A stretch of DNA of 64,000 bases, from contig NZ_JOFL01000038.1 of NCBI RefSeq assembly GCF_000719265.1, positions 1-64,000 of the forward strand, written 5' to 3'. This document shows, piece after piece, positions 52,891 to 62,306 of the stretch. Within the stretch, counting starts at the first letter, position 1, and each line of letters starts with the position of its first letter. A program made the translations under genes and the position numbers. Under the pieces are notes generated by a model. The model saw nothing but the letters and a program-made list of their open reading frames with translations, searched no databases and was not told the DNA's origin. The stretch is from Streptomyces roseoverticillatus (GTDB taxonomy: Bacteria > Actinomycetota > Actinomycetes > Streptomycetales > Streptomycetaceae).

Positions 52891-54931
52891 GTGACGGGCC
52901 GTGCCCGGACGGTTGGCTGGGGTGATCACCGCCCTGATCGCCCACCTCCGTCGAAGGCCACCCCGTTGTCGCTGCACCTGCTCCCCGAACAGGACGTCGC
53001 CGCCCCCGTCCCCGCCCCGCCCGCGCCCGTGCGGAAACGGCACCGGCGGGTGTCCGGCGGCGCCGTCGACCTCCGCCTGCTGGCGGCCTCCCTCCCGGAC
53101 GCCTTCCGCAAGCTGCACCCCCGGGTCATGGTCAGGCACCCGGTGCTGTTCGTGGTCGAGGCGGGCTCCGTCCTCACCACCCTCTCCGCGCTCCTCGACC
53201 CGTCCGCCTTCGCCTGGCTCATCAGCGTCTGGCTGTGGCTGACCGTGCTCTTCGCCAACCTGGCCGAGGCGGTCGCCGAGGGCCGCGGCAAGGCCCAGGC
53301 CGAGACGCTGCGCCGCACCCGCGACACCACCGTCGCCCGCCGGCTGCGCGCGTGGCGGGTCGGCATGGACCGGCGCGACTGGTACGAGGAGCGCGTGGTC
53401 GCCGCGGACCTGCGCCCGCAGGACTTCGTCGTCGTCGAGGCGGGCGGGACCGTCCCCGGCGACGGCGAAGTCGTCGAGGGCGTCGCGGCGGTGGACGAGT
53501 CGGCCATCACGGGCGAGTCCGCGCCGGTCATCCGCGAGTCCGGCGGCGACCGCTCGGGTGTCACCGGCGGGACGAAGGTGCTCTCCGACCGGATCGTCGT
53601 CCGCGTCACCTCGCGCCCCGGCCACACCTTCCTCGACCGCATGATCGCCCTGGTCGAGGGCACCAGCCGGCAGAAGACGCCCAACGAGCTGGCCCTGAAC
53701 ATCCTGCTCGCCTCCCTGACCGTGATCTTCATCCTGGCGGTGGTGTCGCTGCAGCCCATGGCGGGCTGGGCCGGCGCCCCGCAGAGCATCACGGTCCTCG
53801 TCGCACTTCTCGTCACTCTCATCCCCACAACCATCGGCGCCCTGCTGTCGGCGATCGGCATCGCCGGCATGGACCGCCTCGTCCAGCGCAACGTCCTCGC
53901 CCTGTCCGGGCGTGCCGTGGAGGCCGCCGGGGACGTCAACACGCTCCTCCTGGACAAGACCGGGACCATCACCCTGGGCAACCGCCACGCGGCCTCCTTC
54001 GTGCCCGTCAAGGGCGTCCCGCACGAGCTGCTGGCCGACGCCGCCCAGCTCGCCTCCCTGGCCGACGAGACGCCCGAGGGCCGCTCCATCGTCGCCCTCG
54101 CGCAGCAGTACGGGATCCGGCACGGCGACGGCGAACTCGCACACGGCCGCTTCGTGCCGTTCTCCGCGCAGACGCGGATGAGCGGGGCGGACTTCGCCTA
54201 CGACGGGGAGTTCTGCCGCATCCGCAAGGGCGCCGGCAGCGCGGTCGCGCAGTGGGTGACCCGGCGCGGCGGCGAGGTCCCCGCCGAGGCATCCTGGATC
54301 GCGGACTCCATCGCGGCCGGCGGCGGCACCCCGCTGCTCGTCGCCCTGGAGGACGCCGACGGCTGCCGGGTCCTCGGCGCCGTCCACCTCAAGGACGTCG
54401 TCAAGCCCGGCATCGCCGAGCGCTTCGCCGAACTGCGCGCCATGGGCATCAGGACCGTCATGGTCACCGGCGACAACCCGCTCACCGCCAAGGCCATCGC
54501 CGCCGAGGCGGGCGTGGACGACTACATCGCCGAGGCCACCCCCGAGCACAAGCTCGCCCGCATCCGCGAGGAGCAGGCCGGCGGCAAGCTCGTGGCGATG
54601 ACGGGCGACGGCACGAACGACGCTCCCGCGCTGGCCCAGGCGGACGTGGGCGTGGCCATGAACACCGGCGGCCGGCTACGAGGGCCTGGAGAAGCTCAAC
54701 GTCATGAGCCTGCACAGCCCGACCTCGGCCATCGCCTCCGCGATCATCTTCAACGCCCTGGTCATCGTCGCCCTGATCCCCCTCGCCCTGCGCGGCGTCC
54801 GCTACGCCCCCTCCAGCGCGCACGCCCTGCTGCGCCGCAACCTCGGCCTGTACGGGATGGGCGGGCTGATCGCGCCCTTCGCCGGCATCAAACTCATCGA
54901 CCTGCTGCTGCAGTTCATGCCGGGCCTGTGA
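52891..54931 (+). pseudogene. kdpB: Orphan kdpB with internal deletion and frameshift
   Basis: The frame from 52891 encodes the P-type K+-ATPase subunit as far as the hinge: [24 protein letters not shown], phosphorylation Asp in [31 protein letters not shown] and [24 protein letters not shown]. Right after AMNTG (about 54668) it jumps. The next recognisable KdpB sequence ([43 protein letters not shown]...) lies in the +1 frame and ends at 54931. About 60 residues, including the SIANDVAKYFAI membrane helix, are missing. kdpA, kdpC, kdpF and kdpDE are all absent from the flanks. The gene cannot form a working Kdp pump. Confidence 0.85.
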
Positions 54932-55008
54932 CGGGCGGGGCGGCGGCCGAGCCATGAGACGCACCCACCACCGGTTGGGGGCCGGGGGGCATTCCCCGGG
55001 CGATGGAG

Positions 55009-55045
55009 CCCGTACGTTCACGCGTTTTTCCCGTACGTTCACGCG
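55009..55045 (+). promoter_or_regulatory. 16-bp direct repeats, PhoP-box-like, upstream of the phytase-like gene
   Basis: Two perfect copies of CCCGTACGTTCACGCG at 55009-55024 and 55030-55045, period 21 bp. The core GTTCACG resembles the Streptomyces PHO-box unit GTTCACC; the usual repeat period is 11 or 22, so the fit is suggestive only. 75 bp before the start codon. Confidence 0.45.
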
Positions 55046-55119
55046 AATCAACTCCCGTGCCAGTCCCGGCGATCTACGGTGAGCGCAGTCACCCGCAGCC
55101 GCCTCAGGAGGCCCGTCCC

Positions 55120-56199
55120 GTGCGTACCCGATCCGCGCTCGCCGCCGCCGCTGCCGCGCTGGCCGCGGCCACGTGCCTGACCCCGACGACCGCCGCCGCG
55201 GCGCCCCGGCAGCCGCACGCGCCCGCGCACGCGTGCTCGCCCTCCGTGCGGATCGACGCCTTCTCCGACGCCCTGGACAAGAAGACGTTCCAGGGAGCGT
55301 TCGTCGGCAACCTCTCGGCCCTCGCGACCGACAAGGACGGCACCGTCGCCGCGCTCTCCGACCGCTCCCAGCTGTTCTCCCTCGACGTACGGCAGAAGGG
55401 CCGCGGAACGCCGTCCGCGACGCCCGTACGAGTCGTGAACCTCGCCGACGAGAAGGGCGGCCCGCTCGACTCCGAGGGCCTGGTCGTCGACCGCGACGGC
55501 ACCCGGCTGGTCAACTCCGAGACCGAGCCCTCCGTGCGCCGCTACGCCGAGGACGGCAAGCTGCTGGGCCGCCTCCCGGTGCCCGCCGCGCTCCAGGTCG
55601 CGCCGGCAGGCCGCGCCGTGTCCAACCAGACCTTCGAAGGGCTGACCCTGCAGCCCGGCGGGCGCACGCTGATCGCCTCCATGGAGCAGTCCCTGGCCGG
55701 TGACGGGCCGGACACCGCCGGCAGGCCGCTCGTACGCCTGCAGAGCTGGCAGCGGCACGGCCGGCAGGAGTTCGCCCTCGGCCCGCAGTACGCCTACCCC
55801 GTCGACAAGGGCCTCGGCGTCGCCGAGATCACCGCGGCGGGCGACGGCCGCCTCCTCGTCCTGGAGCGCGGCTTCACGGCCGGCGCCGGCAACACCGTAC
55901 GGCTCTACCTCGCCGACCCGCGCCGCGCGAGCGACGTCACCGCCGTCACGAACCTGCCGGGCGGCGCCGGTATCCGGCCCGTGGGCAAGGAGCTCCTCGC
56001 CGACCTCGGCGCGTGCCCGTCCCTGGGCGCGACCGCGCGGCAGCCCCAGCGGAACCCCCTCCTCGACAACATCGAGGGCCTCGTCGTCGCGAAGCGGAGC
56101 GGAGGGTTCCTCCGTCTGCTGCTGGTGAGCGACGACAACCAGAACGCTGCGCAGATCACCCGCCTCTACGCGCTCACGGTGCGCCTGCCGCGTCCGTAG
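55120..56199 (+). CDS. Secreted phytase-like/esterase-like beta-propeller protein
   Basis: A 359-aa protein with a signal peptide (residues 1-30) and one domain of the esterase-like activity of phytase family (PF13449 type). Features are GAFVGNLSALATDKDGTVAALSDRS, DSEGLVVDRDGTRLVNSETEPSVRRY, NQTFEGLTLQPGGRTLIASMEQ, LVLERGFTAGAGNTVRLY and NIEGLVVAKRSGGF. The family is predicted to hydrolyse phosphoesters outside the cell, though activity is unproved for most members. GTG at 55120 follows AGGAGG by 8 bases; the frame is open to 55003 but that stretch is the regulatory DNA. The PhoP-like repeats fit phosphate control. Confidence 0.82.
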   Translation: MRTRSALAAAAAALAAATCLTPTTAAAAPRQPHAPAHACSPSVRIDAFSDALDKKTFQGAFVGNLSALATDKDGTVAALSDRSQLFSLDVRQKGRGTPSATPVRVVNLADEKGGPLDSEGLVVDRDGTRLVNSETEPSVRRYAEDGKLLGRLPVPAALQVAPAGRAVSNQTFEGLTLQPGGRTLIASMEQSLAGDGPDTAGRPLVRLQSWQRHGRQEFALGPQYAYPVDKGLGVAEITAAGDGRLLVLERGFTAGAGNTVRLYLADPRRASDVTAVTNLPGGAGIRPVGKELLADLGACPSLGATARQPQRNPLLDNIEGLVVAKRSGGFLRLLLVSDDNQNAAQITRLYALTVRLPRP

Positions 56200-56314
56200 G
56201 GCGTGCGCACACCTCGGCCTCCTGCCCGTCCCTTGTTGCGGCGGGATGAAATCCGCAGTCCAGGGCGTTGGGCCCTCCGTCAGCAGGACGAGAGCGGCAG
56301 CGCAGGAGGCTCGG

Positions 56315-59300
56315 GTGGCAGCGGCGAAGGACACAACAGGCCAAGGGTGGGCCAGGCGGCTCGCCGGCTACTGCTGGCGCTACCGCACCGCGGTGCTCCT
56401 CGCCCTCGGCTCCTCGCTCGCCGGCATGGCCGTCATGGCGCTCGTGCCCCTCATACCCAAGCTGATCATCGACGACGTGATCGGCTCCCACCAGCGCCCC
56501 CTGGCCCCCTGGGCCGCGCTCCTCATAGCCGCCGCCGTAGTCGTCTACGGCCTGACGTACGTCCGCCGCTACTACGGCGGCCGGCTCGCCCTCGACGTCC
56601 AGCACGACCTGCGGACCGAGATGCACGCCGCGATCACCCGGCTCGACGGGCGCCGCCAGGACGAGCTGTCCACCGGACAGGTCGTCGGCCGCGCCACCAG
56701 CGACCTCCAGCTGATCCAGAGCCTGCTCTTCATGCTGCCGATGATGATCGGCAACCTCATGCTCTTCGCCATCTCGCTCGTCGTGATGGTGACCCTCTCC
56801 CCGCTCCTGACCGTCGTCGCCCTGGCCGTCGCCCCCGCGCTGTGGATCCTCGCCAAGCACAGCCGCACCCGGCTCTTCCCCGCCACCTGGTACGCCCAGG
56901 GACAGGCCGCGGCCGTCGCCGGCGTCGTGGACGGCGCCGTCGGCGGCGTGCGCGTCGTCAAGGGCTTCGGCCAGGAGGAGCAGGAGACCGCCAAGCTCCG
57001 CGAGGTGGGCCGCAGGCTCTTCGCCGGCCGCCTGCGCACCGTGCGCCTCAACTCCCGCTACACCCCGGCCCTCCAGGCCGTCCCCGCCCTCGGCCAGGTC
57101 GCCATGCTCGCCCTCGGCGGCTGGATGGCCACCCGCGGCCAGATCACCCTCGGTACGTTCGTCGCCTTCTCGACCTACCTCGCGCAGCTCGTCGGCCCCG
57201 TGCGGATGCTCACCATGGTCCTCACCGTCGGCCAGCAGGCCCGCGCCGGCGTCGAGCGCGTCCTCGAACTCGTCGACACCGAGCCCGTCGTCCAGGAGCG
57301 CCCGGACGCGCGCGAGCTGCCCGCGGACGCCCCCGCCACGGTCGAGTTCGACAGGGTCTCCTTCGGCTACGACCCCGCCCGGTCCGTCCTCAACGGCTTC
57401 TCCCTGCGCATCGAGCCCGGCGAGACCGTGGCCGTCGTCGGCGCCTCCGGCAGCGGCAAGTCCACCGTCTCCCTGCTGCTGCCGCGCTTCTACGACGTCA
57501 CCGGCGGCGCCGTGCGCGTCGGCGGCCACGACGTCCGCGACCTCACCCTGCCCTCCCTGCGCGCCGCCATCGGCCTCGTGCCCGAGGACAGCTTCCTGTT
57601 CTCCGACACCATCCGCGAGAACATCGCCTACGGGCACCCGGACGCCACCGACGAGCAGATCCGCGCCGCCGCGCGCGCCGCCCAGGCGGACGGCTTCATC
57701 AGCGAACTCCCCGACGGCTACGACACCGCCGTCGGCGAGCAGGGCCTGACCCTCTCCGGCGGCCAGCGCCAGCGCGTCGCCCTCGCCCGCGCGATCCTCA
57801 CCGACCCGCGCCTGCTCCTCCTGGACGACGCCACGTCCGCGGTCGACGCGCGCGTGGAGCACGAGATCCACGAGGCGCTGCGCGGCGTCATGGCGGGCCG
57901 CACGACCCTGCTCATCGCCCACCGCGCGTCGACGCTGGCGCTCGCCGACCGGATCGCCGTGCTGGACGGCGGCCGGCTCGTCGACGTCGGCACGGCGGAG
58001 GAGCTGGAGGAGCGCTGCGAGCGGTACCGCGCGCTGCTGACGGACCCCGGGGAGCTGGCGGGCGTCGTGAAGGACCCGGCCGGCCAGGCGCCGCACACGG
58101 AGGAGGCGGCGCCCGCCGCGGCCTCCCGCCTGCCCGCGGGCCGCACGCGCCCTGTGGTCAACGGCGTCACTCCCGCCCTGTGGGTGCGCAAGGACGAGCC
58201 CTCCGGCCCCGCCGACGGCGTCACGGGCATGCCCGCCACCCCCGAACTGCTCGCCAAGGTGGCCGCCCTGCCGCCCGCGGACGACACCCCGGACGTGGAC
58301 GAGGAGCGGGCCGCGCGCCCCGAGGAGGCGTACGGGCTGCGTCAGCTGCTGCGCGGCTTCGGCGCGCCGCTCGTCCTCAGCCTGCTGCTCGTGGCCGTCG
58401 ACGCCGTCGCCGGCCTGCTGCTGCCCGTCCTGATCCGGCACGGCATCGACAAGGGCGTCCAGCAGCTCGCCCTGGGAGCGGTCTGGGTGGCCTCGGGGCT
58501 GGCCCTGCTCGTCGTCGTGGTCCAGTGGGCCGCCCAGGTCGCGGAGACCCGGCTGACCGGCCGCACGGGCGAGCGCATCCTCTACGCGCTGCGCGTGAAG
58601 ATCTTCGCCCAGCTGCAGCGGCTGGGACTCGACTACTACGAGCGCGAGCTCACCGGCAAGATCATGACGCGGATGACGACGGACGTGGACGCCCTGTCGA
58701 CGTTCCTGCAGACCGGTCTGGTCACCGCCGTCGTCTCCGTCCTCACCTTCTTCGGCATCCTCGTCGCCCTCCTCGTCATCGACGTGGAACTGGCCCTCGT
58801 GGTCTTCGCGACGCTGCCGCTGCTGGTCGCCGGCACCGTCGTCTTCCGCCGGCAGAGCGTCAAGGCGTACGAGCTGGCGCGCGAGCGCGTCGGGCTCGTC
58901 AACGCGGACCTGCAGGAGAGCGTCGCGGGCCTGCGCATCGTGCAGGCGTTCCGGCGCGAGGAGGCGGGCGCCCGGCGGTTCGCGGAGCGCAGCCGGTCCT
59001 ACCGGCAGGCGCGGGTGCGCGGCCAGTGGCTGATATCGATCTACTTCCCCTTCGTGCAGCTGCTGTCGTCCGTGGCCGCCGCCGCGGTCCTGATCGTGGG
59101 CGCCGGCCGGGTGAGCGACGGCACGCTGACCGCGGGCGCGCTGGTGGCCTACCTGCTCTACATCGACCTGTTCTTCGCCCCCGTCCAGCAGCTGTCGCAG
59201 GTCTTCGACGGCTACCAGCAGGCCACCGTCTCACTCGGCCGGGTGCAGGGCCTGCTGCGCGAGCCGACGACCACGCCCGTGGCGGAGCGGCCGCGCGAGG

Positions 59301-60052
59301 TGCGGGAGCTCAGCGGCGAGATCGTCTTCGACGACGTCGCCTTCCACTACGGCGACGGCGAGCACGCCCTGTCCGGCATCCGGCTGACGATCCCGGCCGG
59401 CCAGACCGTCGCGTTCGTCGGCGAGACCGGCGCCGGCAAGTCGACCCTGGTCAAGCTGGTGGCGCGGTTCTACGACCCGACGAGCGGCGCCGTCCTCGTG
59501 GACGGGCACGACCTGCGCGAGCTCGACCCCACCGGCTACCGGCACCGGCTCGGCGTCGTCCCGCAGGAGCCGTACCTCTTCCCCGGCACCGTGCGCGACG
59601 CCATCGCCTACGGGCGCCCGGACGCCACCGACGCCGAGGTGGAGGCCGCGGCGCGGGCGGTCGGCGCGCACGACATGGTCGCCACCCTCGACGGCGGCTA
59701 CCTGCACGAGGTCACCGAGCGCGGCCGCAACCTCTCCGCGGGCCAGCGCCAGCTGATCGCCCTGGCCCGCGCGGAGCTCGTCGACCCGGACGTCCTGCTG
59801 CTCGACGAGGCCACGGCCGCGCTCGACCTCGCCACGGAGGCGCTGGTCAACCAGGCCACGGAGCGGCTGGCCGGACGCCGCACGACGCTCGTGGTCGCCC
59901 ACCGGCTGACCACGGCGGCCCGCGCGGACCGCGTGGTGGTCCTCGACCGCGGCCGCGTCGCCGAGGACGGCACGCACGCCGAGCTGCTGGCCCGTGAGGG
60001 GCGCTACGCGGAGCTGTGGCGGACGTTCACGGGCGAGGCGGTGCCGGCGTAG
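56315..60052 (+). CDS. Fused two-half ABC exporter with one degenerate ATP site
   Basis: 1245 aa, TMD1-NBD1-TMD2-NBD2, six TM helices each half, multidrug/lipid exporter type. NBD1 has Walker A GASGSGKST, signature LSGGQRQRVALARA and Walker B LLLLDDATS, where the catalytic Glu is replaced by Asp (about residue 505). NBD2 has GETGAGKST, canonical LLLDEATAALD and an altered signature LSAGQRQLIALARA. This is the asymmetric pattern of heterodimeric exporters such as TM287/288, here on one chain. GTG at 56315 follows AGGAGG. Substrate unknown; no antibiotic cluster is adjacent. Confidence 0.94.
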   Translation: MAAAKDTTGQGWARRLAGYCWRYRTAVLLALGSSLAGMAVMALVPLIPKLIIDDVIGSHQRPLAPWAALLIAAAVVVYGLTYVRRYYGGRLALDVQHDLRTEMHAAITRLDGRRQDELSTGQVVGRATSDLQLIQSLLFMLPMMIGNLMLFAISLVVMVTLSPLLTVVALAVAPALWILAKHSRTRLFPATWYAQGQAAAVAGVVDGAVGGVRVVKGFGQEEQETAKLREVGRRLFAGRLRTVRLNSRYTPALQAVPALGQVAMLALGGWMATRGQITLGTFVAFSTYLAQLVGPVRMLTMVLTVGQQARAGVERVLELVDTEPVVQERPDARELPADAPATVEFDRVSFGYDPARSVLNGFSLRIEPGETVAVVGASGSGKSTVSLLLPRFYDVTGGAVRVGGHDVRDLTLPSLRAAIGLVPEDSFLFSDTIRENIAYGHPDATDEQIRAAARAAQADGFISELPDGYDTAVGEQGLTLSGGQRQRVALARAILTDPRLLLLDDATSAVDARVEHEIHEALRGVMAGRTTLLIAHRASTLALADRIAVLDGGRLVDVGTAEELEERCERYRALLTDPGELAGVVKDPAGQAPHTEEAAPAAASRLPAGRTRPVVNGVTPALWVRKDEPSGPADGVTGMPATPELLAKVAALPPADDTPDVDEERAARPEEAYGLRQLLRGFGAPLVLSLLLVAVDAVAGLLLPVLIRHGIDKGVQQLALGAVWVASGLALLVVVVQWAAQVAETRLTGRTGERILYALRVKIFAQLQRLGLDYYERELTGKIMTRMTTDVDALSTFLQTGLVTAVVSVLTFFGILVALLVIDVELALVVFATLPLLVAGTVVFRRQSVKAYELARERVGLVNADLQESVAGLRIVQAFRREEAGARRFAERSRSYRQARVRGQWLISIYFPFVQLLSSVAAAAVLIVGAGRVSDGTLTAGALVAYLLYIDLFFAPVQQLSQVFDGYQQATVSLGRVQGLLREPTTTPVAERPREVRELSGEIVFDDVAFHYGDGEHALSGIRLTIPAGQTVAFVGETGAGKSTLVKLVARFYDPTSGAVLVDGHDLRELDPTGYRHRLGVVPQEPYLFPGTVRDAIAYGRPDATDAEVEAAARAVGAHDMVATLDGGYLHEVTERGRNLSAGQRQLIALARAELVDPDVLLLDEATAALDLATEALVNQATERLAGRRTTLVVAHRLTTAARADRVVVLDRGRVAEDGTHAELLAREGRYAELWRTFTGEAVPA

Positions 60053-60129
60053 GCCGCGGGGGCTCCCCGCCCGGTACGTTGGCGCCGGAAGGCAGAAGAG
60101 AAGGCGCTTCGTACCGAGCGGGGGACCCC

Positions 60130-60711
60130 ATGCGCAAGCTCACCTACTTCATCGCCACCACCATCGACGGCTTCATCGCGGGCCCGGGCGACGAGTTCGG
60201 GTTCATGATGTCGATCCTGGACGACGCGTACGTCGCCGCCCTGGTCGAGAGCTACCCCGACACCGTCTCCGCGCGCGGCCGCGTGGCCGTCGGACTCGGC
60301 CCGGACAACAGAGACTTCGACACGGTCCTGATGGGCCGCAACACCTACGAGCCCGGCCTGTCGACCGGCATGACCAGCCCGTACCCGCACCTGCGGCAGT
60401 ACGTCGTCTCGAAGTCCCTCACCAGCAGCCCCGACCCCGCGGTCACCGTCTTCTCCGGCGACGTGGTGGAGCTGGTCCGCGGCCTCAAGCGGGAGCGGGG
60501 CAAGGGGATCTGGCTGTGCGGCGGGGCGAGCCTCGCGGGACAGCTGCGCGACGAGATCGACGAGATCGTCCTCAAGATCAACCCGTTCGTTGCGGGGAAG
60601 GGCATCCCCCTCTTCGCGTCGGAGTTCGCCCCGGAGCTCTACGAGCTCAAGGGGACCCGCACGTTCGGCAACGGCGTCGTCATGGTGACGTACGTCAAGT
60701 GCACCGGCTGA
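60130..60711 (+). CDS. Dihydrofolate reductase/RibD C-terminal-like protein
   Basis: 193 aa. The DHFR-like fold is shown by KLTYFIATTIDGFIAGPGDEF at the front, DTVLMGRNTYEPG, VVSKSLTSSPDPAVTVF and IWLCGGASLAGQLRDEIDEIVLKINPFVAGKGIPLF. The long second segment before VLMGRNTYE resembles the actinobacterial dihydrofolate reductase-like subgroup whose substrate is unknown; it is not folA. ATG at 60130. Its 3' end overlaps the convergent HxlR gene by 17 bp. Confidence 0.88.
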   Translation: MRKLTYFIATTIDGFIAGPGDEFGFMMSILDDAYVAALVESYPDTVSARGRVAVGLGPDNRDFDTVLMGRNTYEPGLSTGMTSPYPHLRQYVVSKSLTSSPDPAVTVFSGDVVELVRGLKRERGKGIWLCGGASLAGQLRDEIDEIVLKINPFVAGKGIPLFASEFAPELYELKGTRTFGNGVVMVTYVKCTG

Positions 60712-61093
60712 GCGCGGCCCGCTCCCGCAGGGCGGTCACTCCCGGCCCGGGCTCCGCGGCGTCGTAGGCGGCCCGGGCCCGCTCCACGGTCTGCTGGTGG
60801 CGCTCGTGCCAGCCCTCGATGGCGGCGAGCGGCCCGATGAGGCTCCGCCCGAGCTCGGTCAGGCCGTAGGCCACGCGGACGACGGCCTGACCGTCCTCGA
60901 CCGTCCGGTGCACCAGCCCGTCCCGCTCCAGCCCGCGCAGCGTCTGCGTCAGCACCTTGCGGCTCACCGGGCGCATCCGGCGCTCCAGCTCGCCGAAGTA
61001 GGCCGGGCCGCCGCCGAGCAGGCTGAGCGTGAGGGCGGACCAGCGGTCGCCGAGCCGGTCGAGCACGGGGCGGCAGGGGCACAGATCTTCCAC
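60695..61093 (-). CDS. HxlR-family transcriptional regulator
   Basis: A 132-aa winged-helix protein of the DUF24/HxlR type. CPCRPVLDRLGDRWSALTLSLLGGGPAYFGELERRMRPVSRKVLTQTLRGLERDGLVHRTV is the DNA-binding part. The conserved N-terminal cysteine (Cys5, with Cys7 nearby) is where redox or electrophile sensing happens in many HxlR proteins. It is divergent from an NADPH quinone reductase-type gene across a 175-bp gap, the usual regulator/target pair. GTG start. Confidence 0.92.
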   Translation of the reverse strand: MEDLCPCRPVLDRLGDRWSALTLSLLGGGPAYFGELERRMRPVSRKVLTQTLRGLERDGLVHRTVEDGQAVVRVAYGLTELGRSLIGPLAAIEGWHERHQQTVERARAAYDAAEPGPGVTALRERAALSRCT

Positions 61094-61268
61094 GGAGGAG
61101 GCAACCGGCCGGGGCCGGGGCGTATTCCCAGGGGCGGATGCCCGGCAGCCCCCGGGCGGTTACCTGGAAGTTCCGTCTGGCCGGTGCCGGGAGCGCCGCA
61201 ACAGCATGGTTCAGCGGCCCAGCAGCCGCAAACAGCCGTCGTCACCGCACACCGCACAGGAGCAGCAC

Positions 61269-62234
61269 ATGTCCACGCCCCCGGTCCGTATGCAGGCAGT
61301 CGTCCAGGACCGCTTCGGCGGTCCCGAGGTCCTGCGCCTCGCCGAGGTCGAGCGCCCCGGACCGGGGCCGGCCGAGATCCTCGTCCGGGTCCGCGCGGCG
61401 GGCGTCAACCCGGTGGACGTCAAGACGCGGGCCGGCGAGGGCATCGCCGGCTGGCTCGGCGACCCGCCGTTCACGCTCGGCTGGGACGTCTCCGGGGTGG
61501 TGGAGGCGGTGGGCTTCGGCGTCACGCTGTTCCAGCCGGGGGACGAGGTGTACGGCATGCCGCGCTTCCCGCACCTGGGCGCGGCGTTCGCCGAGTACGT
61601 CACCGCGCCGTCCCGGCACTTCGCGCGCAAGCCGGCGGGCCTGTCCCACGCGGAGGCCGCGGCGCTGCCGCTGGCCGCGCTGACTGCCTGGCAGATCCTC
61701 GTCGACACGGCGGACGTACGGGCGGGACAGCGGGTGCTGGTGCACGCGGCGGCGGGCGGCGTCGGCCACCTCGCCGTGCAGATCGCCAAGTCCCGTGGCG
61801 CGTACGTGATCGGCACCTCCGGCCCCGCCAAGGCGGACTTCGTCCGCTCCCTCGGCGCCGACGAGGTCCTCGATCACACCGCCGTCCGCTTCGAGGACCG
61901 CGTCCGCGACGCCGACCTGGTGGTGGACTCGATCGGCACCCCCGCCCACCAGGTCCGCTCCCTGGCCGCCCTGCGGCCGGGCGGCCTGCTGGTCGCGGTC
62001 CCCTCGGGCGTGGACCCGGAGGCGGCCCGGCTGGCGGCGGAGCGGGGCGTACGGGCCACGGGCATCCTCGTGGAGCCCGACCGCGCGGCCCTGGAGGCGA
62101 TCACCGCACTGGTGGAGGCGGGGGAGCTGCGGGTGGAGGTGTCGGCCGAACTCCCGCTCGCTGCAGTGGCGGAGGCCCACGCGCTGGTGGAGACGGGACG
62201 CACGCGCGGCAAGGTGGTCCTGACGCTCGGCTGA
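61269..62234 (+). CDS. NADP-dependent quinone/zinc-alcohol-dehydrogenase-like oxidoreductase
   Basis: A 321-aa medium-chain reductase without the structural or catalytic zinc ligands, so of the quinone oxidoreductase/enoyl reductase branch. GVNPVDVKTR and DVSGVVEAVG open the GroES-like domain. VLVHAAAGGVGHLAVQIAK is the cofactor loop (G-G-V-G). LGADEVLDHT and the C-terminal KVVLTLG also fit. AGGAG lies 7 bases before the ATG. The HxlR gene is divergent and probably controls it in response to quinones or oxidants. Confidence 0.9.
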   Translation: MSTPPVRMQAVVQDRFGGPEVLRLAEVERPGPGPAEILVRVRAAGVNPVDVKTRAGEGIAGWLGDPPFTLGWDVSGVVEAVGFGVTLFQPGDEVYGMPRFPHLGAAFAEYVTAPSRHFARKPAGLSHAEAAALPLAALTAWQILVDTADVRAGQRVLVHAAAGGVGHLAVQIAKSRGAYVIGTSGPAKADFVRSLGADEVLDHTAVRFEDRVRDADLVVDSIGTPAHQVRSLAALRPGGLLVAVPSGVDPEAARLAAERGVRATGILVEPDRAALEAITALVEAGELRVEVSAELPLAAVAEAHALVETGRTRGKVVLTLG

Positions 62235-62306
62235 CGGAAAGGGGCTGGTGCGCCGGTCGGCCCCCCGGTAGGTTCGCGGCGGACCGTGCGAACCAGGGGA
62301 GGGTGA

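Noticed and set aside
52891..54957. kdpB treated as an intact 688-aa gene
   Set aside because: After AMNTG the frame becomes non-homologous Arg/Pro-rich sequence while true KdpB C-terminal helices appear in another frame; about 60 residues are absent, too many for a simple base-call error.
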